NCBI GenBank assembly: GCA_009193035.1
Contig: SWDT01000001.1
Coordinates: forward strand, 1,488,001 to 1,552,000
Direction of reading: 5' to 3'
From: Halicephalobus mephisto
Lineage: Eukaryota > Nematoda > Chromadorea > Rhabditida > Panagrolaimidae
DNA: 64,000 nt
A model generated the notes under the pieces. It was not told the origin of the DNA. It was given only the letters and a program-made list of their open reading frames with translations, and made no database searches. The number at the start of each line of letters is the position of its first letter. The first letter of the stretch is position 1. The translations under genes were made by a program, and so were the position numbers. Positions 24,681 to 37,778 of the stretch are shown here, one piece after another.

Positions 24681-26755
24681 TACAATGCGAAGATTGTTTT
24701 TAATTTGGACTTTTCCGTGCCGTTTTTCTTTTGAATAAATGTCCACGTAAATATCACGTATATGATCAACTAATTTTATAATTTATTAGTAAATTGCAAA
24801 ATTAAATTTAATGTATTTTTCGGGGGAAAATTACGTTTTCTATTAGATCTCGAGCTATAATTTTATTGGTTTAGTCGTAAGAAATTACTGCATATTTTGG
24901 AGTGAATTACGTGTTGTTTTTGTGAGTTGTAAGTAATTCGTGAATTCTCACGCGGAAGTTGCCAATTTGAATTTATAACAAAATTATGAATGAACAGAGA
25001 ACATAAAACGAAAGCATTGCGTGTCGACATCCTGAAGTCATAGCAAACAAGGTCCTCAGTCTCAAATTCCATTGACGACAATAACTTAGACTGTAACAAA
25101 AAAGTAAAGTTTGTCATTATTGAAACTACATTTTCGGACTTTTCGCATTGGACGAAAGTAATTTTTAGACAAATGCAAAAACCACAAGGGAAAGAGTATT
25201 TGTTACTTCTTGGATTATGAGATATATTAAAGACAATACACCAGAGCCCTTTTTTGTCTTTTACGTTTAAAGTTGACAGTGTTAGCGTGAGCAATGAAAA
25301 CTTTTTTATTTTTCGGTAAAATTAACAGTAACAAACCATTGTATCTAGTTATGTAGACCTTCCAGTTGTTGATAAGATTCTAAGTATACTCGAGCGCAAA
25401 TGACCCACCAAATGTGTCTTTCGTTATCACCAGGAGCCAAAGTAGAAACATCGTCAGTAATGTAATTGCTTATAAACTTCAATTCGGACTTATCCATGTC
25501 TAATATAAGCAATTCCCGGAGTACTTACCTGGCAAGTTTTGAAAACGGCAAAAGATTAAGCCCACAATGACCTCATAGACTTAAAATCTACACTATATAA
25601 TGCCAGGAATCCTTTTTTAGATTCCTCGAGGTTTTTGATGTTTCTTTGGGTTCTGGGTCACCTCTTGTTCTTTTTTCCAAAAATATCCGATCAGATTAGC
25701 AGAAGAATCTTTGCCCTTTGAAGCTGCTGGATGTAGCAATTTTTTATCCGCTTTGCTTTTGAATATCACTTTAAGAAGTTTCCAAACGTGAGCCGAAAAT
25801 CCTGAAATGGCTTCAGCCAGCTTGTCCAAGTAAATCCTAAAAGCTAAAGAATGTGACGCCAAAGTCTGTTCTAATTGCGTCTTCTTTCTTGATCCGAAAA
25901 GCGTGCAGACTTGGATTTCCAAGACTAAGGTTGACGGTTGCTCATCATTGAAACACGAAGACCTAACACCTTTAATCTCTTTTCAGGTATGCGTTTTAGA
26001 GTGTTCCTAAATCCGGCAAGAAAAGACTCCTTTGGTCTCGACCGAAGATTGCCGGGACACAAAAACCAGATTTATCTCGGCATCAAGCCAAACTTTTCCT
26101 TTTCTCGTTTTCTAACTTGCTCTTGGTCATAATGCTATGAGGATGCATTATTTTTCCTTTTTGGGAACAGATTACTGTACCTCATTAAGGTTTATCATGA
26201 TCAATGCTCACTGAGTTATTCGAGAAATGTCAACTGGTCAAATTGTAGAGTTTGAAGTTCTCGTTGTTGTCTAAAACACTTAAATTTTACCTCTGATGCC
26301 AAAACTAGCCAAATCTTGTCCCTTAGGATTTTTTCGCCAGACTGAATCGGCGTCATGTTTATAATTAATACTTTAAGCCCGTAAAACAGCGCCTTGTCAG
26401 CGACCATGTTGGATGTTCTTTGTACTATTAAACAGTGCAATGAATGGGTATTACAGCATAGCTATAAGTTTCCCATTGACGTATCAGACAGTAGCAGTAA
26501 TTTTTTCATCAATGGTCCCCAAATGAGGGCTTTATGATTTGCACATCTTTATTTTTATATTTTTGCAAGTGTTTTCGTATGCAACAGTGAAAGAATTTCA
26601 CCATCGTGGGCACAAAGAGAATTTCTTCCGCCGTCAGATTCTAGTGATTCTATATGCACACTAGGAGAACCCATGGGGGCAGACTGACCATTCACTGGCC
26701 AACGTTCGTCTGTCCTGGTTCTCTCGCCAGTTTTTTCCACAAGCCAGCTGGCTTT

Positions 26756-26995
26756 TTCCACACGTGCGAGGTCTAGCTTGCTTCTGCGTGACGTCAATTT
26801 TGACGTAGATTTTTTGCTTCGCATAATTTTGCTGAGGCAGTATGTGCGTACACACACCAATGATAAAATGAAAATTTGCAGTTTAAAACTTTTCTGGGAG
26901 GGGCTTGGCTAGATCATGGGGCGGGTGAGAGTGGCCATTTTGACCCTTTAATATAAAAGCTCAAGTTTTAAATTGTTAAGACCTAGAAGGAGTCA
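26756..26995 (+). promoter_or_regulatory. candidate CRE/GC-box/TATA promoter upstream of nhr-6
   Basis: E-box CACGTG at 26761-26766, full palindromic CRE TGACGTCA at 26789-26796, a second TGACG half-site at 26801, GC box GGGGCGGG at 26918-26925, and TATAAAA at 26952-26958. An ATG follows at 26995. This ordered cluster is the only one of its kind in the 7-kb upstream region. NR4A genes in animals are immediate-early genes driven through CREs, which fits; assignment to nhr-6 is inference from position and strand. Confidence 0.4.
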
Positions 26996-29811
26996 TGATG
27001 CTAGTCATCATCTCAGATTCTCCGTTTCTCAGGTCCTCAGGATTACTTCCAGATAAATTAGTCCCTTCCTTTGTCTGGTGAAGTATCTCTCGATCTTTAA
27101 TTTTCGAAACAAAGTTTATTCTAGTTACAAGTACTTTCGGAAATTATGTGATTTTTTCAGTTTCGAGGTTTAAAATTTTATATTTTTGGAATTGCTCAAG
27201 TCGGAGTTTATCTCGAGACGAGATTTTTCATAAATCCAAGCTTAGACTTCCTGTATTTTAGAAAATCTAAGATTTATGATTGCTTCTTCAGTTTGATTCT
27301 TGACCTAGAGATATTTTTGTCTGAGACCTTTCCAATGAGTAATAAGCTTATCCTCTGAACTCTTACAGATTCATTAGCTTTATTTTTTGTTTTTCCGGTT
27401 ACGTGTTTTTAGTAAATTATTCATTACTAATTGAACGGAGTTTACATAAGTTTGACTCTTTATCCGATAATAATCATGATGTATCTTAGACTTGTTCAGT
27501 GAGTACTTAAAGAGGCAATATTTTAAAATTTATTTTACCTTTTTAGAAAAGTGACGCAGATTTCTTGTTTTACTCGAAAAAGAAGCTGGGACACCTTTCC
27601 ATTTTCTATTTTTAAATACCATAAATAGACTGGGAATTTTATAGTAGAGCTATGTGGTACCTTTATTCCGTCTGTATTGAATCTTTTTTTGTACCAATTA
27701 AATCTCGGACCAAATTGATGTTTGAGTTTTTCAAGACCAGACTGATGAATGAAGCAAGAATAGCGTCAACCTAATACGTAACTGTTATCTGTGCTTGGAA
27801 GCAGGCATCCTCGCGGGAACCAAGCCTCGGGGGACAAAGGTGCCTTCAAAAATGTGCAGCAATATTTGCCCACTCATTTTGTCCTGACGTACATCCACGT
27901 TAAAATTTGACCATTAGTAAATTATTAAATATCCTATAAGAAAATAATTTTGCTTTTTGTTTCTTTGTTCTCTTGCTACTGGTGTCTCTTAAACGCAATT
28001 TGAATAATTCCATTATGGAGTTGCGTGTTGTTGAGTAAAAGCATACTTAACTGCTAACAAGTTAATTATCATGTGGGTTGTTTTCTATTAAATTTAAGTC
28101 GTAGTTAAATTTTATAATATGTTTTGGAAATGTAGGCGAATTAGCATAACTTCCTCAATATCTTTCGAAATTGTCTACTTGCTTTTTCGGCCTTTTATGA
28201 CTGTTGTATGGATTTCTACCCAGGATATCCCACCCACGGGTTAGTTTGAAAACTTTTCGTGAGTTTATCCAACAAACAATGGACATTTTGTCATCTCATT
28301 TCTACGTTGTTTTGTTTGCTTAGATGTGTGCCGAGGCGTTTGGTGTCATTTTCAGCACTGACCCGTAGGAAGATGAGCGAAAGTAACTGAGAAGGACATA
28401 TATAGAAGTCCTGAATGAAAATGACTTCAGTTTACTATAGGCATTACGCAGTCTGGATGGGAATAATGAGCTTATTGCGAGTGTTTATTATGGTTCATCT
28501 ATCTAGTTGTTTCTGAGAGGGACATCCGGGAACATGAAAGAGACCATTTAACCCTTTCGCTGGCGTCAAGTCCAAAAAGAGGGTGGTCGCGCGTAACGTT
28601 TTCGAATGACGTATGAAGTTTTTAGCAACTGGCCACACTGACAAAAACGTGTTAAGCTTGGGAAAAGTATCTGGCGGAAATTACTTGGAATTAACTATTT
28701 ATTTAAAAATCATATCTAAAGATATGAGGTAATTCTGATTTTTAGAATGTTGATTACTTTCATCAGCATCTGAGTCACTTTTTGACTTAATCCAACCGCA
28801 AGTCGTTTGATAGAATTAATGCCTAGGCATATACAGATGAAAATACATTTTGGCTTTTTCATCTGTCTCCAGAAGATGATAATTAATCCCGTTGAGTCCA
28901 AGAAATGCTTTATTAACGCAAGCATCTCATTGGATTTGTTGCGGACTTTGACGTGACCCGTCTTTTCCAAGACTTCATCTATGAAGTATTCTCCCATAAT
29001 AAATACACTTTGTAGTAAAAATGCCTATAATAATAGTAAAAGTAGAAAAACAATTTTAATCATGAACGCTTCTAAGCAGAATATTGCCTTTGACTTGGAA
29101 TTCTACTTGCATTTGGAAATAAAAATACTCATCCTGACCCTCAGGACTTTGACGACGAGAATTTAATTCACGTTCTATGATATGGATGAGCCACTTCGAT
29201 GTAAAACCGGATGACTTGGAGTTCCTATTGACTATATTTCTCAAATTTGACAAATTTAAGTTTTAATGACGTTATTGGAAACAGTGCTGGAAGCTATCAG
29301 AAAGTAGGAGATCAACAATTGGTTGTGAAGGAGGGTGGAAACAATCTTTTAACAGTTTGCTACTTTTGCGCCTCCACTAAATTTTTCACGGTTCATAGGT
29401 TATCGAGGTGTTTCTCGGTCAGCTTGTTTTGGTCTGGACTAAGACACACGTAAAACTGCAAAAAAGGCGTCAATGAAATGACGCTGTTGAAGAATGGAAC
29501 ACCAGCTGAAGTTGATGATGCAGAGGCGGACCGTAGAACTTTGTATATTAATAATTGAGACAGTTCTTCTCCTTTCAATCATTCAGCCTTTAGAAATTTT
29601 CCAATCATTTTCTTATTTGTTTGTGTGATGACCGTCATAATCCAAGGAAATTAATTACGCGATTATGAAATTAATATTGTTTACAAATTACTAATCCTTG
29701 TGCTTTAGATTGGTTCTCAATTGGCTTGCCTTTTCCACGGATCTGTGCGCAACTTATATTACTGGGTCTAAAATATTTCACAGATTGAAATTTTAACTTT
29801 TCTTTGTGCAG
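26996..29811. other. non-coding upstream region or 5' intron of nhr-6
   Basis: AT-rich with scattered GC-richer patches (27780-27850, 28555-28620). A minus-strand frame at 28716-28997 has no recognisable domain. No exon is supported. Confidence 0.4.
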
Positions 29812-29853
29812 TAATCCGATGGTTCTTCGGTTACCCGAATCTTGAACAATCTA
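29810..29853 (+). promoter_or_regulatory. candidate trans-splice acceptor and short uORF at the first nhr-6 exon
   Basis: TTCTTTGTGCAG ends at 29811. An 8-codon uORF (29819-29845) precedes ATG 29854, and a TAA right after the acceptor closes the main frame upstream. Confidence 0.35.
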
Positions 29854-32800
29854 ATGCTCTCACAAAGTATTCAATTCGCAGCATCCGACTCAAACCTACC
29901 GTATCACCGTTATTCGGCTACTGCAATTTCAGGAACTACCGATTTTCGTTGTGTGAGCTCTCGAGGACAACTGCGCCGCCAATCCTCTGGCGGGTCCAGT
30001 AACCTCGAGGTGCTAAGTGAAAACGACGTCATTGTTCACTACCAACAAAGGGTAAGTCTAAACCCCCGGGAGGAAAAGGGCAAAGGTGCTTCGAGAACCT
30101 TGTTAATCAAAGTTTACAGCAATACCAGCGAACTCAAGTCAATTCGGCATTTTTCTCCCCCATCTCACAAGCCTCTTCTACGAGTTCCATTTACCAACAA
30201 GACTCTGTTGAAGTAACTGAGGAACTCAAAACTCTTGTAATTTTTCAATTTCCTTCTTAGTAGGATTCTGTAGAAATTTCTAGAATCTTCTAGGGTTTAA
30301 CGCAAAGTTTTGAAGCCATCCGAACCTCAAAATTTAAAATTTTCTAAAAGATTCTAAAAATTCATGTCAAGATCACTTTACAATAGTGCTAAGTTCTAAT
30401 TTTTGTAACAGAGTAATCCAAACAATGGGATTCCAGGGTAATAAGGATTTGTCACCGTCATTAGAGGATATTCAAATGGACGAACTCTTCAATTCTCCTC
30501 AATCCTCTTCTTCTCAGTATAATTATGAGGGTGGGTTCTTAATACCATATTTTGTTAACAAAAAACTCCGTAATTTGACAACAGGATTAATATTGGATTA
30601 GTGTTCTTTTCAATTAAAAAATCAGTTTGAAGATTTAAACAATCCTTGTTGACTGGAATTAATTAGTTTTTCTTACGGTAGATTCGCGGTATTTTGAACT
30701 CATGACACCATCCGTAACATGAAATTTGCTCTTTGAAAGGTGATTTTAGTGGACTGGTACCGTTTTGGATTCAAAGGACACTGCGCATGAGACAATTTCT
30801 CTATTCACTCGAACTATGAGACTCAAATTTTTTTAATTTTAAAAATTCGGGCTTCAATTAGATTCCTAGCCTTGATTTTCATCTGGTTCTTTACCTTTTG
30901 GCTTTTCCGAGACAATAAGACTAGTTACTTAGCAAAGGTCAATTCAGCCCAAAATAGTGAAAGCCCTTAAGGTGTTTCCTTTTTGGTTGCTTTTCGTTTC
31001 TGGCACCTAATCCATCCGGATGTGCTAGTGAAGAAGCAGGTCTACGTTTGATATTAATATTCCCACTACGGAAACTCAACATCTTGGATAAATTCTTTGA
31101 CTGCCCCAGACATAAAATGGCATCAGCTTCCCGATTTTGACGTTGTCCCAGATTTTGCATTCCTCATGTTTCTTTTACTTTTGCACATTCACCTTAATAT
31201 TCGAGGATTTAGCCCAATGTACTACTAGCTACTGTAATTTTTTACACTTGGTTTATTATTCCTCCACCTTCACTTTCTACATCTGCATCTAGTTGTTTTG
31301 AATGCAAAAAATTACCATGTCAGAATTTAAGTAGCTCATTGGGTTCGCGGCAATTTAAATTCTAAAATATTAAATTATTTTTGTGGGGGCCTTGCTTTCT
31401 TACCTCTGTGCCATAGGCACCAGCTGTTCCTTAATTGCGTAAGCCAAAGTAGAGACGTTAACGCTTCCTATAATAGACCACCACGATATGGAACTTGTTT
31501 TACGTTTTGGTGGACTGCTTGGAATATGTAACAAAGGAACGGTATTCCGAATATATGTCCTTATGCGACTTAGTGTCTCCTTGTCAAGTTTTGTTTTACT
31601 CTTTTGCAGCAATTCGCGTAAATGAGAGGGTGGAATCGGGAGAAGTCGCTTTGCTTTAAAGCCCCCAGAGAGGCCATTAGGAAAAACCTGGGCTGTAATC
31701 TCAAATTGGCTGGAAGCCAGACTGTCCAATTACGTCTCGGTCCTTGACCATGTCCAGACTGGTCACTTGATAATCCTCGACTCACGGCATGTCTGACTTC
31801 TACCCATTCATTATGTTGCCCTGTAGTCCATTTTTAATACAACTCAAACTTTCAAAATCAAAACTAGCAGTAAACAAAGAAAGTCGTTTTTGGGAGAAAC
31901 ACAGAACATCTTTTGACTGATGATATTCACGGCTTTTGACAGTGATGCGTAGAAAAAGAAAAATCCATTCATCCCATATTTGGAAATTTTAAATGGCTTT
32001 GGGAACATACTAGATCAATGAACAATGAAAAGCCAATGCTTTAAGTAGTGCTTTCAAAACTAGCGGATTGAGTTGCGAAAATCGGTTAAAGGTGATTAGC
32101 CAGCTTATTCCTACTAAAGAATGAGTTTGGAGCATAGGATATTCGAGAATCATCCAAATATTTATGTTTGTTTATAATAAACAAAAATCTTGTACTTTGT
32201 TTCATAATAATACAATTTCGTAATTGCAGGTGGTCAAAAGGAAGATCCGTTCAGTGCCCCTGGTGCTCTGAATTATCCCCAGTCAGCCTCTGCCATCGTC
32301 TGTCGTCCATTACCAGTACCTCAGGCCCTACCAACTCAGTTCACAACTTCCCATAGACATTCTATCGCTGGTTATCCTGAACTTTCGAATACGAGTACCT
32401 TAGATCCGTGTTTCGGACAGACTCAGAGCGGCTACAGTACTGGGTCTTCCTCTGCCCGTTCCTCATTTTCCCACCAAAATTTCCCACTTCAACAGCAATT
32501 CGGCTCACATCAGTTCTCAGCTTCTTCTTCACGGTCGTCTTCATCAACAGCTTTTGCTTCCCAACAGCAATCACCCCGTCACTTACAACACATCCCTATT
32601 CAGAGGACTCGGTCTCAAGTGCCTTTACCATTGCAAAAACAACAACGAACTCCTCTGAACGAACCCGATCATGATTTGACTGGGATTCTAGATAGACTAT
32701 TCGATGAAGACGTGAGTTTTTCCCGCCTATTTGTTTTCTTCCACAAATGAGTTGTGCGCAATTGGGAGAGATTTATCGTATTTCTTTTGAAATTCCGATT

Positions 32801-35800
32801 TATCCAAAAACAAAGTCAAAGAGAATAACATTTTTCCATTTTCAAACCTAGGAATCGCCGAAATCCTAACATTTACGATTTCCTTGGCTTTTGAACCTTC
32901 CCTATTTTTACATCCTGTGAGATTATCATTTGCAAAGAATCTGAACTCCACATAAGGGCCGCCTACTTCTGAAAAAGATTAACATTTATTTCCTAAATGT
33001 TTCATAGTTTTTTTGCTAAATTTATTACCCTTTAAAATTTCTAGTATAATGACTATCTTCAGAATCCCATAGTTATTCGTCATTTTGACTGATCTGACTG
33101 TCCCATGAGGTGGTTTCTAAATTTTGTTTTATTTTTGACTCGTGGCGTTGTTTCTCCAACTTCTGACACGCAGTGTAATAAAAGGACTTGGTGTCTGCGC
33201 GAGCAGCTTGTCCCAAAGGGGCGGACAATGCCGTTGGCAAAGATTATCCGAGAGCTGGAGATTTAGCCCACCTTTACTGACGAGCCTAATCGGCATTTTT
33301 TCGCGTGACTGTCGTCTCAAATTTCTGGATGTACCTTTAGCTCGCTTAGGAAAATTTTTACTGTTTTCCCTCGAGGACAATTACTTACTGTACTTTTGTG
33401 AATTTATCTTCAAATGAGTTGCTCTGGTACCGACCGTAAACCCCGCCTTTCCTAATTCTTATTGTAGCGGCCAACCAAAGTCTCCAGGAAGAAAAACAAA
33501 AAAATGGCCTTCTTTTCCCTCATTCGTTCTTTTTGTTCTGCTTTTTATTTGGCCTTTTCTAATTGGAGTTTATGCTATTTTTCGTGCTTGTGATTCTGTT
33601 GTAACTCTGTTATTTTAAAGATTCTGCAACAATGTCCGGTTACCTTTATTGGATGGAGGGACGATGGCCTGGGAACCCTGGACCTTCTGATTTTTGGCCC
33701 ATGACCTCCAACAACCAGGTCGCTGCATTCTGGAGCCTGGATCCGGCGCCTCTTCTTCAGCTTCAAGCAATCTTTCCTTTCCTTGTTGTTCGTGATTGTA
33801 ATTGTATCTTTTTAGTTCCGAGAACCAGACGGAGAAGCCATGCAACTCAAGCCAACAGGTCCGGAATTGACGTTATTTCCAGATAAGCAGATGGTAAGAT
33901 TTTCGACCTGAGACACGTTCATAGTCTTTCGTCTGCATTAGCTCAAAAAGCAAATGCATGGGTCAACTGCTTTTCTTTGTGGAATGTGTCTTGATGAAGT
34001 CTTCAATCCCTTTGCTTTGATTTTCAATTTTTCATTTTGCAGCAGTAAATCTGTTGCGCTTCTAACATAACAAAAAGCGTCAAGTGTGACGTTCCAGGCA
34101 TCCTGAATCTTTGAATAGCTCTTGATTAAATAGTTTTGCGCAAGAAGTTTTTATTTTGATAGTTATCTTGTCTCCGAAAATTCTGGTCTAGGATAAGCAA
34201 GCGATACTAGGATAAATGTTGCAGAATAAATTTCTATAAAGACAAAACGGATCTCGGAAATAATAGATTCCGTCAAACGGTTGCAACGTTTATATTCATA
34301 GACATAAATGAAATCAATGGAAATTTTCCATGAGTTATACTTTTTTCAAATTGGCATTTTATTTTGTATTATACAATTTAATGCTCAAAGTCTGGTATAT
34401 GGCTATTGTTACTTTTCGAAAGAATTCACCACATTGAAAAGTTGCCGACAAAGTGAAACCAATTTCGGCGGTAAAAACAAAATGGTTTACCGTGCATAAC
34501 AGTTTAGACTATTTACAGACCCTGATTGTTTTTGTTTTTTAGTTGCAAATGGATCAAAAACCGTCGCCGAATGCTGGTACCTCAATGACCGGTCAAGGAC
34601 AACAAACTACGGAAACGAGTATGCTTCTGGATAGTTATCAGATTAAGAGTGAGCCTCAACCACATCCCATGGTGCAGCAACAACAAAGAATTCAACAACA
34701 ACATAGGGCTCCTCCACTCGCTCAACTGCCTTTTCAAAGTGCTGCTACTTCCGGCGAAGATGTTTCCTCTTCACGGTTACCGTACCAAAGCTTCTTGGGT
34801 CTTCCTCCCAATCCCGCGAATCCGTTGTTTGGAAAGTAAGTCTGGAAATTTGTATGTTAAAGACCAAATCCTGATAAATGTTCGCTTCTGCGTAAGATAA
34901 TTCCCAACAGAATCCAAAAATGCGCACAGATCGAGCCAATTAGGCTTCCTAGAGCTCGATTAAAGTTTGTTTTATCTCACTCAAAAGTGCATACTCAGTA
35001 TTTTAGTAGATTATAAGCAGGGATTTTCCCAGAGGAAATTCGATACTATTAATGGCAACCTTATCAAAAGTTCTTAACAAGTCATTACTTGACAATAGAG
35101 GCGTTCCCGAAAGACATGACACTATGGGTGGTCGCAAAACGGCATATGACCATTTCTGTAGAATTAGTTTGAGTAATATTTACTTCTTATTCTCTAGTAG
35201 TGTGTTAAATTGTGGTTTTGATTTAATTTTTACGGTAGGAGAACGCCTCTAGTTTTGGCTAGAGAAAAACTAGTTTCATTTGTATGCAATCAACGACGAA
35301 TGAGTCTTCGCTGCTCTAGACCGTTCTCTATTTAGCTTGACTTCTACAAGGTTCCGAATTCGGTCGTGACTCAGTTCGTTGATTGATTACATCTATTTCG
35401 ATTGAAACAGACTTTGAAGCACAGACCCTAATTATCAGAACATTTCTTGGGGAATTAAATATAACATTATGGAGCAAGCCATGCTGCTGCTTTTGAGATC
35501 TACAAAGTAACAACCTTTCAATTAATTGAGAGTTAAATATCACGTTTTAGCTTCGGGTTCCAACCAGGCTCAGGGATGAGCGAATTCGGCCAAAGTACGA
35601 GTAGCTTTAAAGGCACTGATTTCGGGAGATCGGATATATCCACATCAACGACTAATGCCAGTCACTTTAATCAGTATTCATCGGGATTATTCGCAGGCCA
35701 GTCGCAATTTTACCCCCATCAACAACAAATAACGGAGATGGAAAATCGTCGTAACAGTCAAGGAACTACTAATAGGTAAATTTTTATCTTGATTTTTGTA

Positions 35801-37469
35801 GATCTGTTTTCGGTGAAAATATTTCTCAAAAAGTTCCAGTACATCAATGTCTGGACTCGAGCTTGCCCAGTTTAATACAATATCCATGTTCAGCACGAGT
35901 TCCAACAACTCCCAAGCCGGAAGTCCGTCTCCACTTTCTCATCTTCAAGGAGGATCTGGAGCTTTCAACCCCTCTACCGCTCAACAACTCGCTAGACTAG
36001 GGTATGTTGGTTTTTTCCATTCACCTGTGTCTTTGTGGGTCAACCGCTTTTACTCATTAAAGGTCATTAGGAAAAAACGATCGTTTTTCAGAGGGAACAC
36101 TTCCATGTTGAGTGCAATCCCCGGCCTCGGGATGGACATTGGCGCCACTCAGCAGATGCATCTTGCTGCCTTTGAAGCCGTGAATCCACAAGTGTCATCT
36201 GGAGGACAACAGCAAAGTCAAGAGGACCAGAAGCTTTGCGCCGTTTGCAACGATCAAGCAAGAGGTCGTCATTACGGTATCTTCAGGTTTGCTGATGTTT
36301 ATATTATTGCTCAGTTAAGAGTTCTTTTGTAGTTGCGAAGGATGCAAGGGGTTCTTCAAAAGAAGCATTCAAAATGAACGGTCTGTTCAGAAAAAACAAC
36401 AATATGTCTGTGCAGGAAACAAAAACTGTCCAATCGATAAACGTTACCGTAGTCGATGTCAGTACTGTCGGTATCAGAAATGCCTCGCTGTTGGGATGGT
36501 CAAAGAAGGTAAATATTACCTATTATAATACGGTAATTGACTCATGTTCTTTAGTTGTTCGTCATGGCGTGATGCAAGGGAAGCGAGGAAGAATGTCCTC
36601 CAAGACTCGCTCGGCTATGACGATGAATGATCAGCCACAAAGCCCTCCTCTTCCGATTTTGACTGTTATTACAAAACTCTACAATGACACGCGACCGCAG
36701 AATCCAGCAAGACCAATTGCTCCTAGACCTGAACCCATCTCCGTCCACGAGATGCTCCAGATCCTTGAGTACGATATGCAAGAACTCTTCCGATTCCTGC
36801 AGAAGATTCCGGACTTTATCGAACTTAACGAAGAGGACAAAAGAACTATGCTCTACAGAAATTTCTTCCCACTCTTTGCCTTGAAGCAGTGTCATCGTGA
36901 AGCTGAATTCGCTCTTATCGATGCTTTCTTATTCGAAAACGGTATTGTCATCACCATGGCTGATCTCCCGAAGGAATTTGCTCCGTTGTTCAACAGTATT
37001 CGTCAGGAGTTCCAGTCCTTCCAGAAGACCATCGATTGGGATGCCCCTTCATTCGCTACCTCCCTCGTTCTTCAGTACTTTGGACCAGAAGAGGATCAAA
37101 TGACACTTCAAGACCACGGGACAATCCAGAGAATTCACAGTACTGTAGTGAATGCACTCAAGGACCACTGTTGTACTGCAAACAGCCCCAATGATCCAAA
37201 GCTCTCCAAGATTATTTCACTCGTGAGTTTCCCTTCTTTAAAAACCTTGATTTTACTTGTTGGTTTAGAGTAACCGATTTACCATATTTCGTGAAATCGG
37301 CGCCAACTGCCTTTACCAGATTTTCAAAGCGGGCATTCAACTGCCGCCCCTGCTTTCAGAAGTCTATCGGGAATTTTGTAAAATGCATGTTCTTACCGGC
37401 CTGAAAGGTGACCAAGGTATCCAGCAAATTGGTGGTGCTGAAAAAATGGGCTTTCATCAACGTTTTTAA
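29854..37469 (+). CDS. nhr-6: NR4A (NHR-6/Nurr-like) nuclear receptor
   Basis: Nuclear receptor transcription factor; NR4A proteins bind NBRE-type sites, and C. elegans NHR-6 acts in spermatheca development. Exons joined in phase: 30412-30530, 32230-32711, 33816-33893, 34543-34835, 35551-35775, 35840-36001, 36092-36286, 36333-36508, 36555-37222, 37269-37469. ATG 30425 is the safest start. Two earlier coding exons (29854-30051, 30120-30236) read well but do not join in phase to 30412, so they mark an alternative 5' end or a missed exon. The N-terminus is long, Gln/Ser-rich, with an acidic patch ([11 protein letters not shown]). The DBD runs [57 protein letters not shown], then VVRHG and GKRGRM as in NR4A. 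The LBD has KIPDFIEL and ends near [12 protein letters not shown]. Six extra residues sit in the DBD between the two fingers. Confidence 0.72.
30240..30385 (+). repeat. dispersed TTCnnGAA-rich repeat copy in an nhr-6 intron
   Basis: TTTCTAGAATCTTCTAGG near 30276, then the core GATTCTAAAAATTCATGTCA near 30350-30370. Confidence 0.45.
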
Positions 37470-37762
37470 CTGATCAACTTTTGTATCAAAAACTTCCAGG
37501 ATATCATCTTCAGAATCGAATATCAACAATCTACCTTGTTATTAATCTGTTGTTGGTTAACTTAATTCTCGTACTCTGCAAATTTATCTTTTAATTTATA
37601 GTATCCATGACTATTCTTCTCGTGCATGACAAAGAATTTATGTGCATTTTGGTTTTTGAAATTAGATTCCATTTCCGGTTACTTTTATAGTTCTAGGACA
37701 TTTTATTAATTTTAATGTTGTATCCGGCTTTAGTGATTGTGCGTTTGCAAGTTTGTTTTGAA

Positions 37763-37768
37763 AATAAA
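37763..37768 (+). terminator. poly(A) signal AATAAA of nhr-6
   Basis: AATAAA about 295 bp past the nhr-6 stop (37467-37469) and about 10 bp before the left inverted repeat begins. Confidence 0.5.
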
Positions 37769-37778
37769 GTTCCCAAGA

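Larger units (their letters stand above)
22697..26755. other. intergenic region, 5' side of the long nhr-6 upstream region
   Basis: About 4 kb without a gene I can name. It holds two Cys-rich minus-strand frames at 23644-24108 and a repeat block at 24335-24680. A minus-strand frame of 143 codons (24863-25294) shows no recognisable domain and is not called. Confidence 0.4.

Noticed and set aside
24863..25294. 143-codon minus-strand frame
   Set aside because: Long for this region, but no domain, no splice support and an AT-driven composition; not called as a gene.
28716..28997. 93-codon minus-strand frame
   Set aside because: No recognisable motif; neighbouring frames are broken and no transposase signature could be read.
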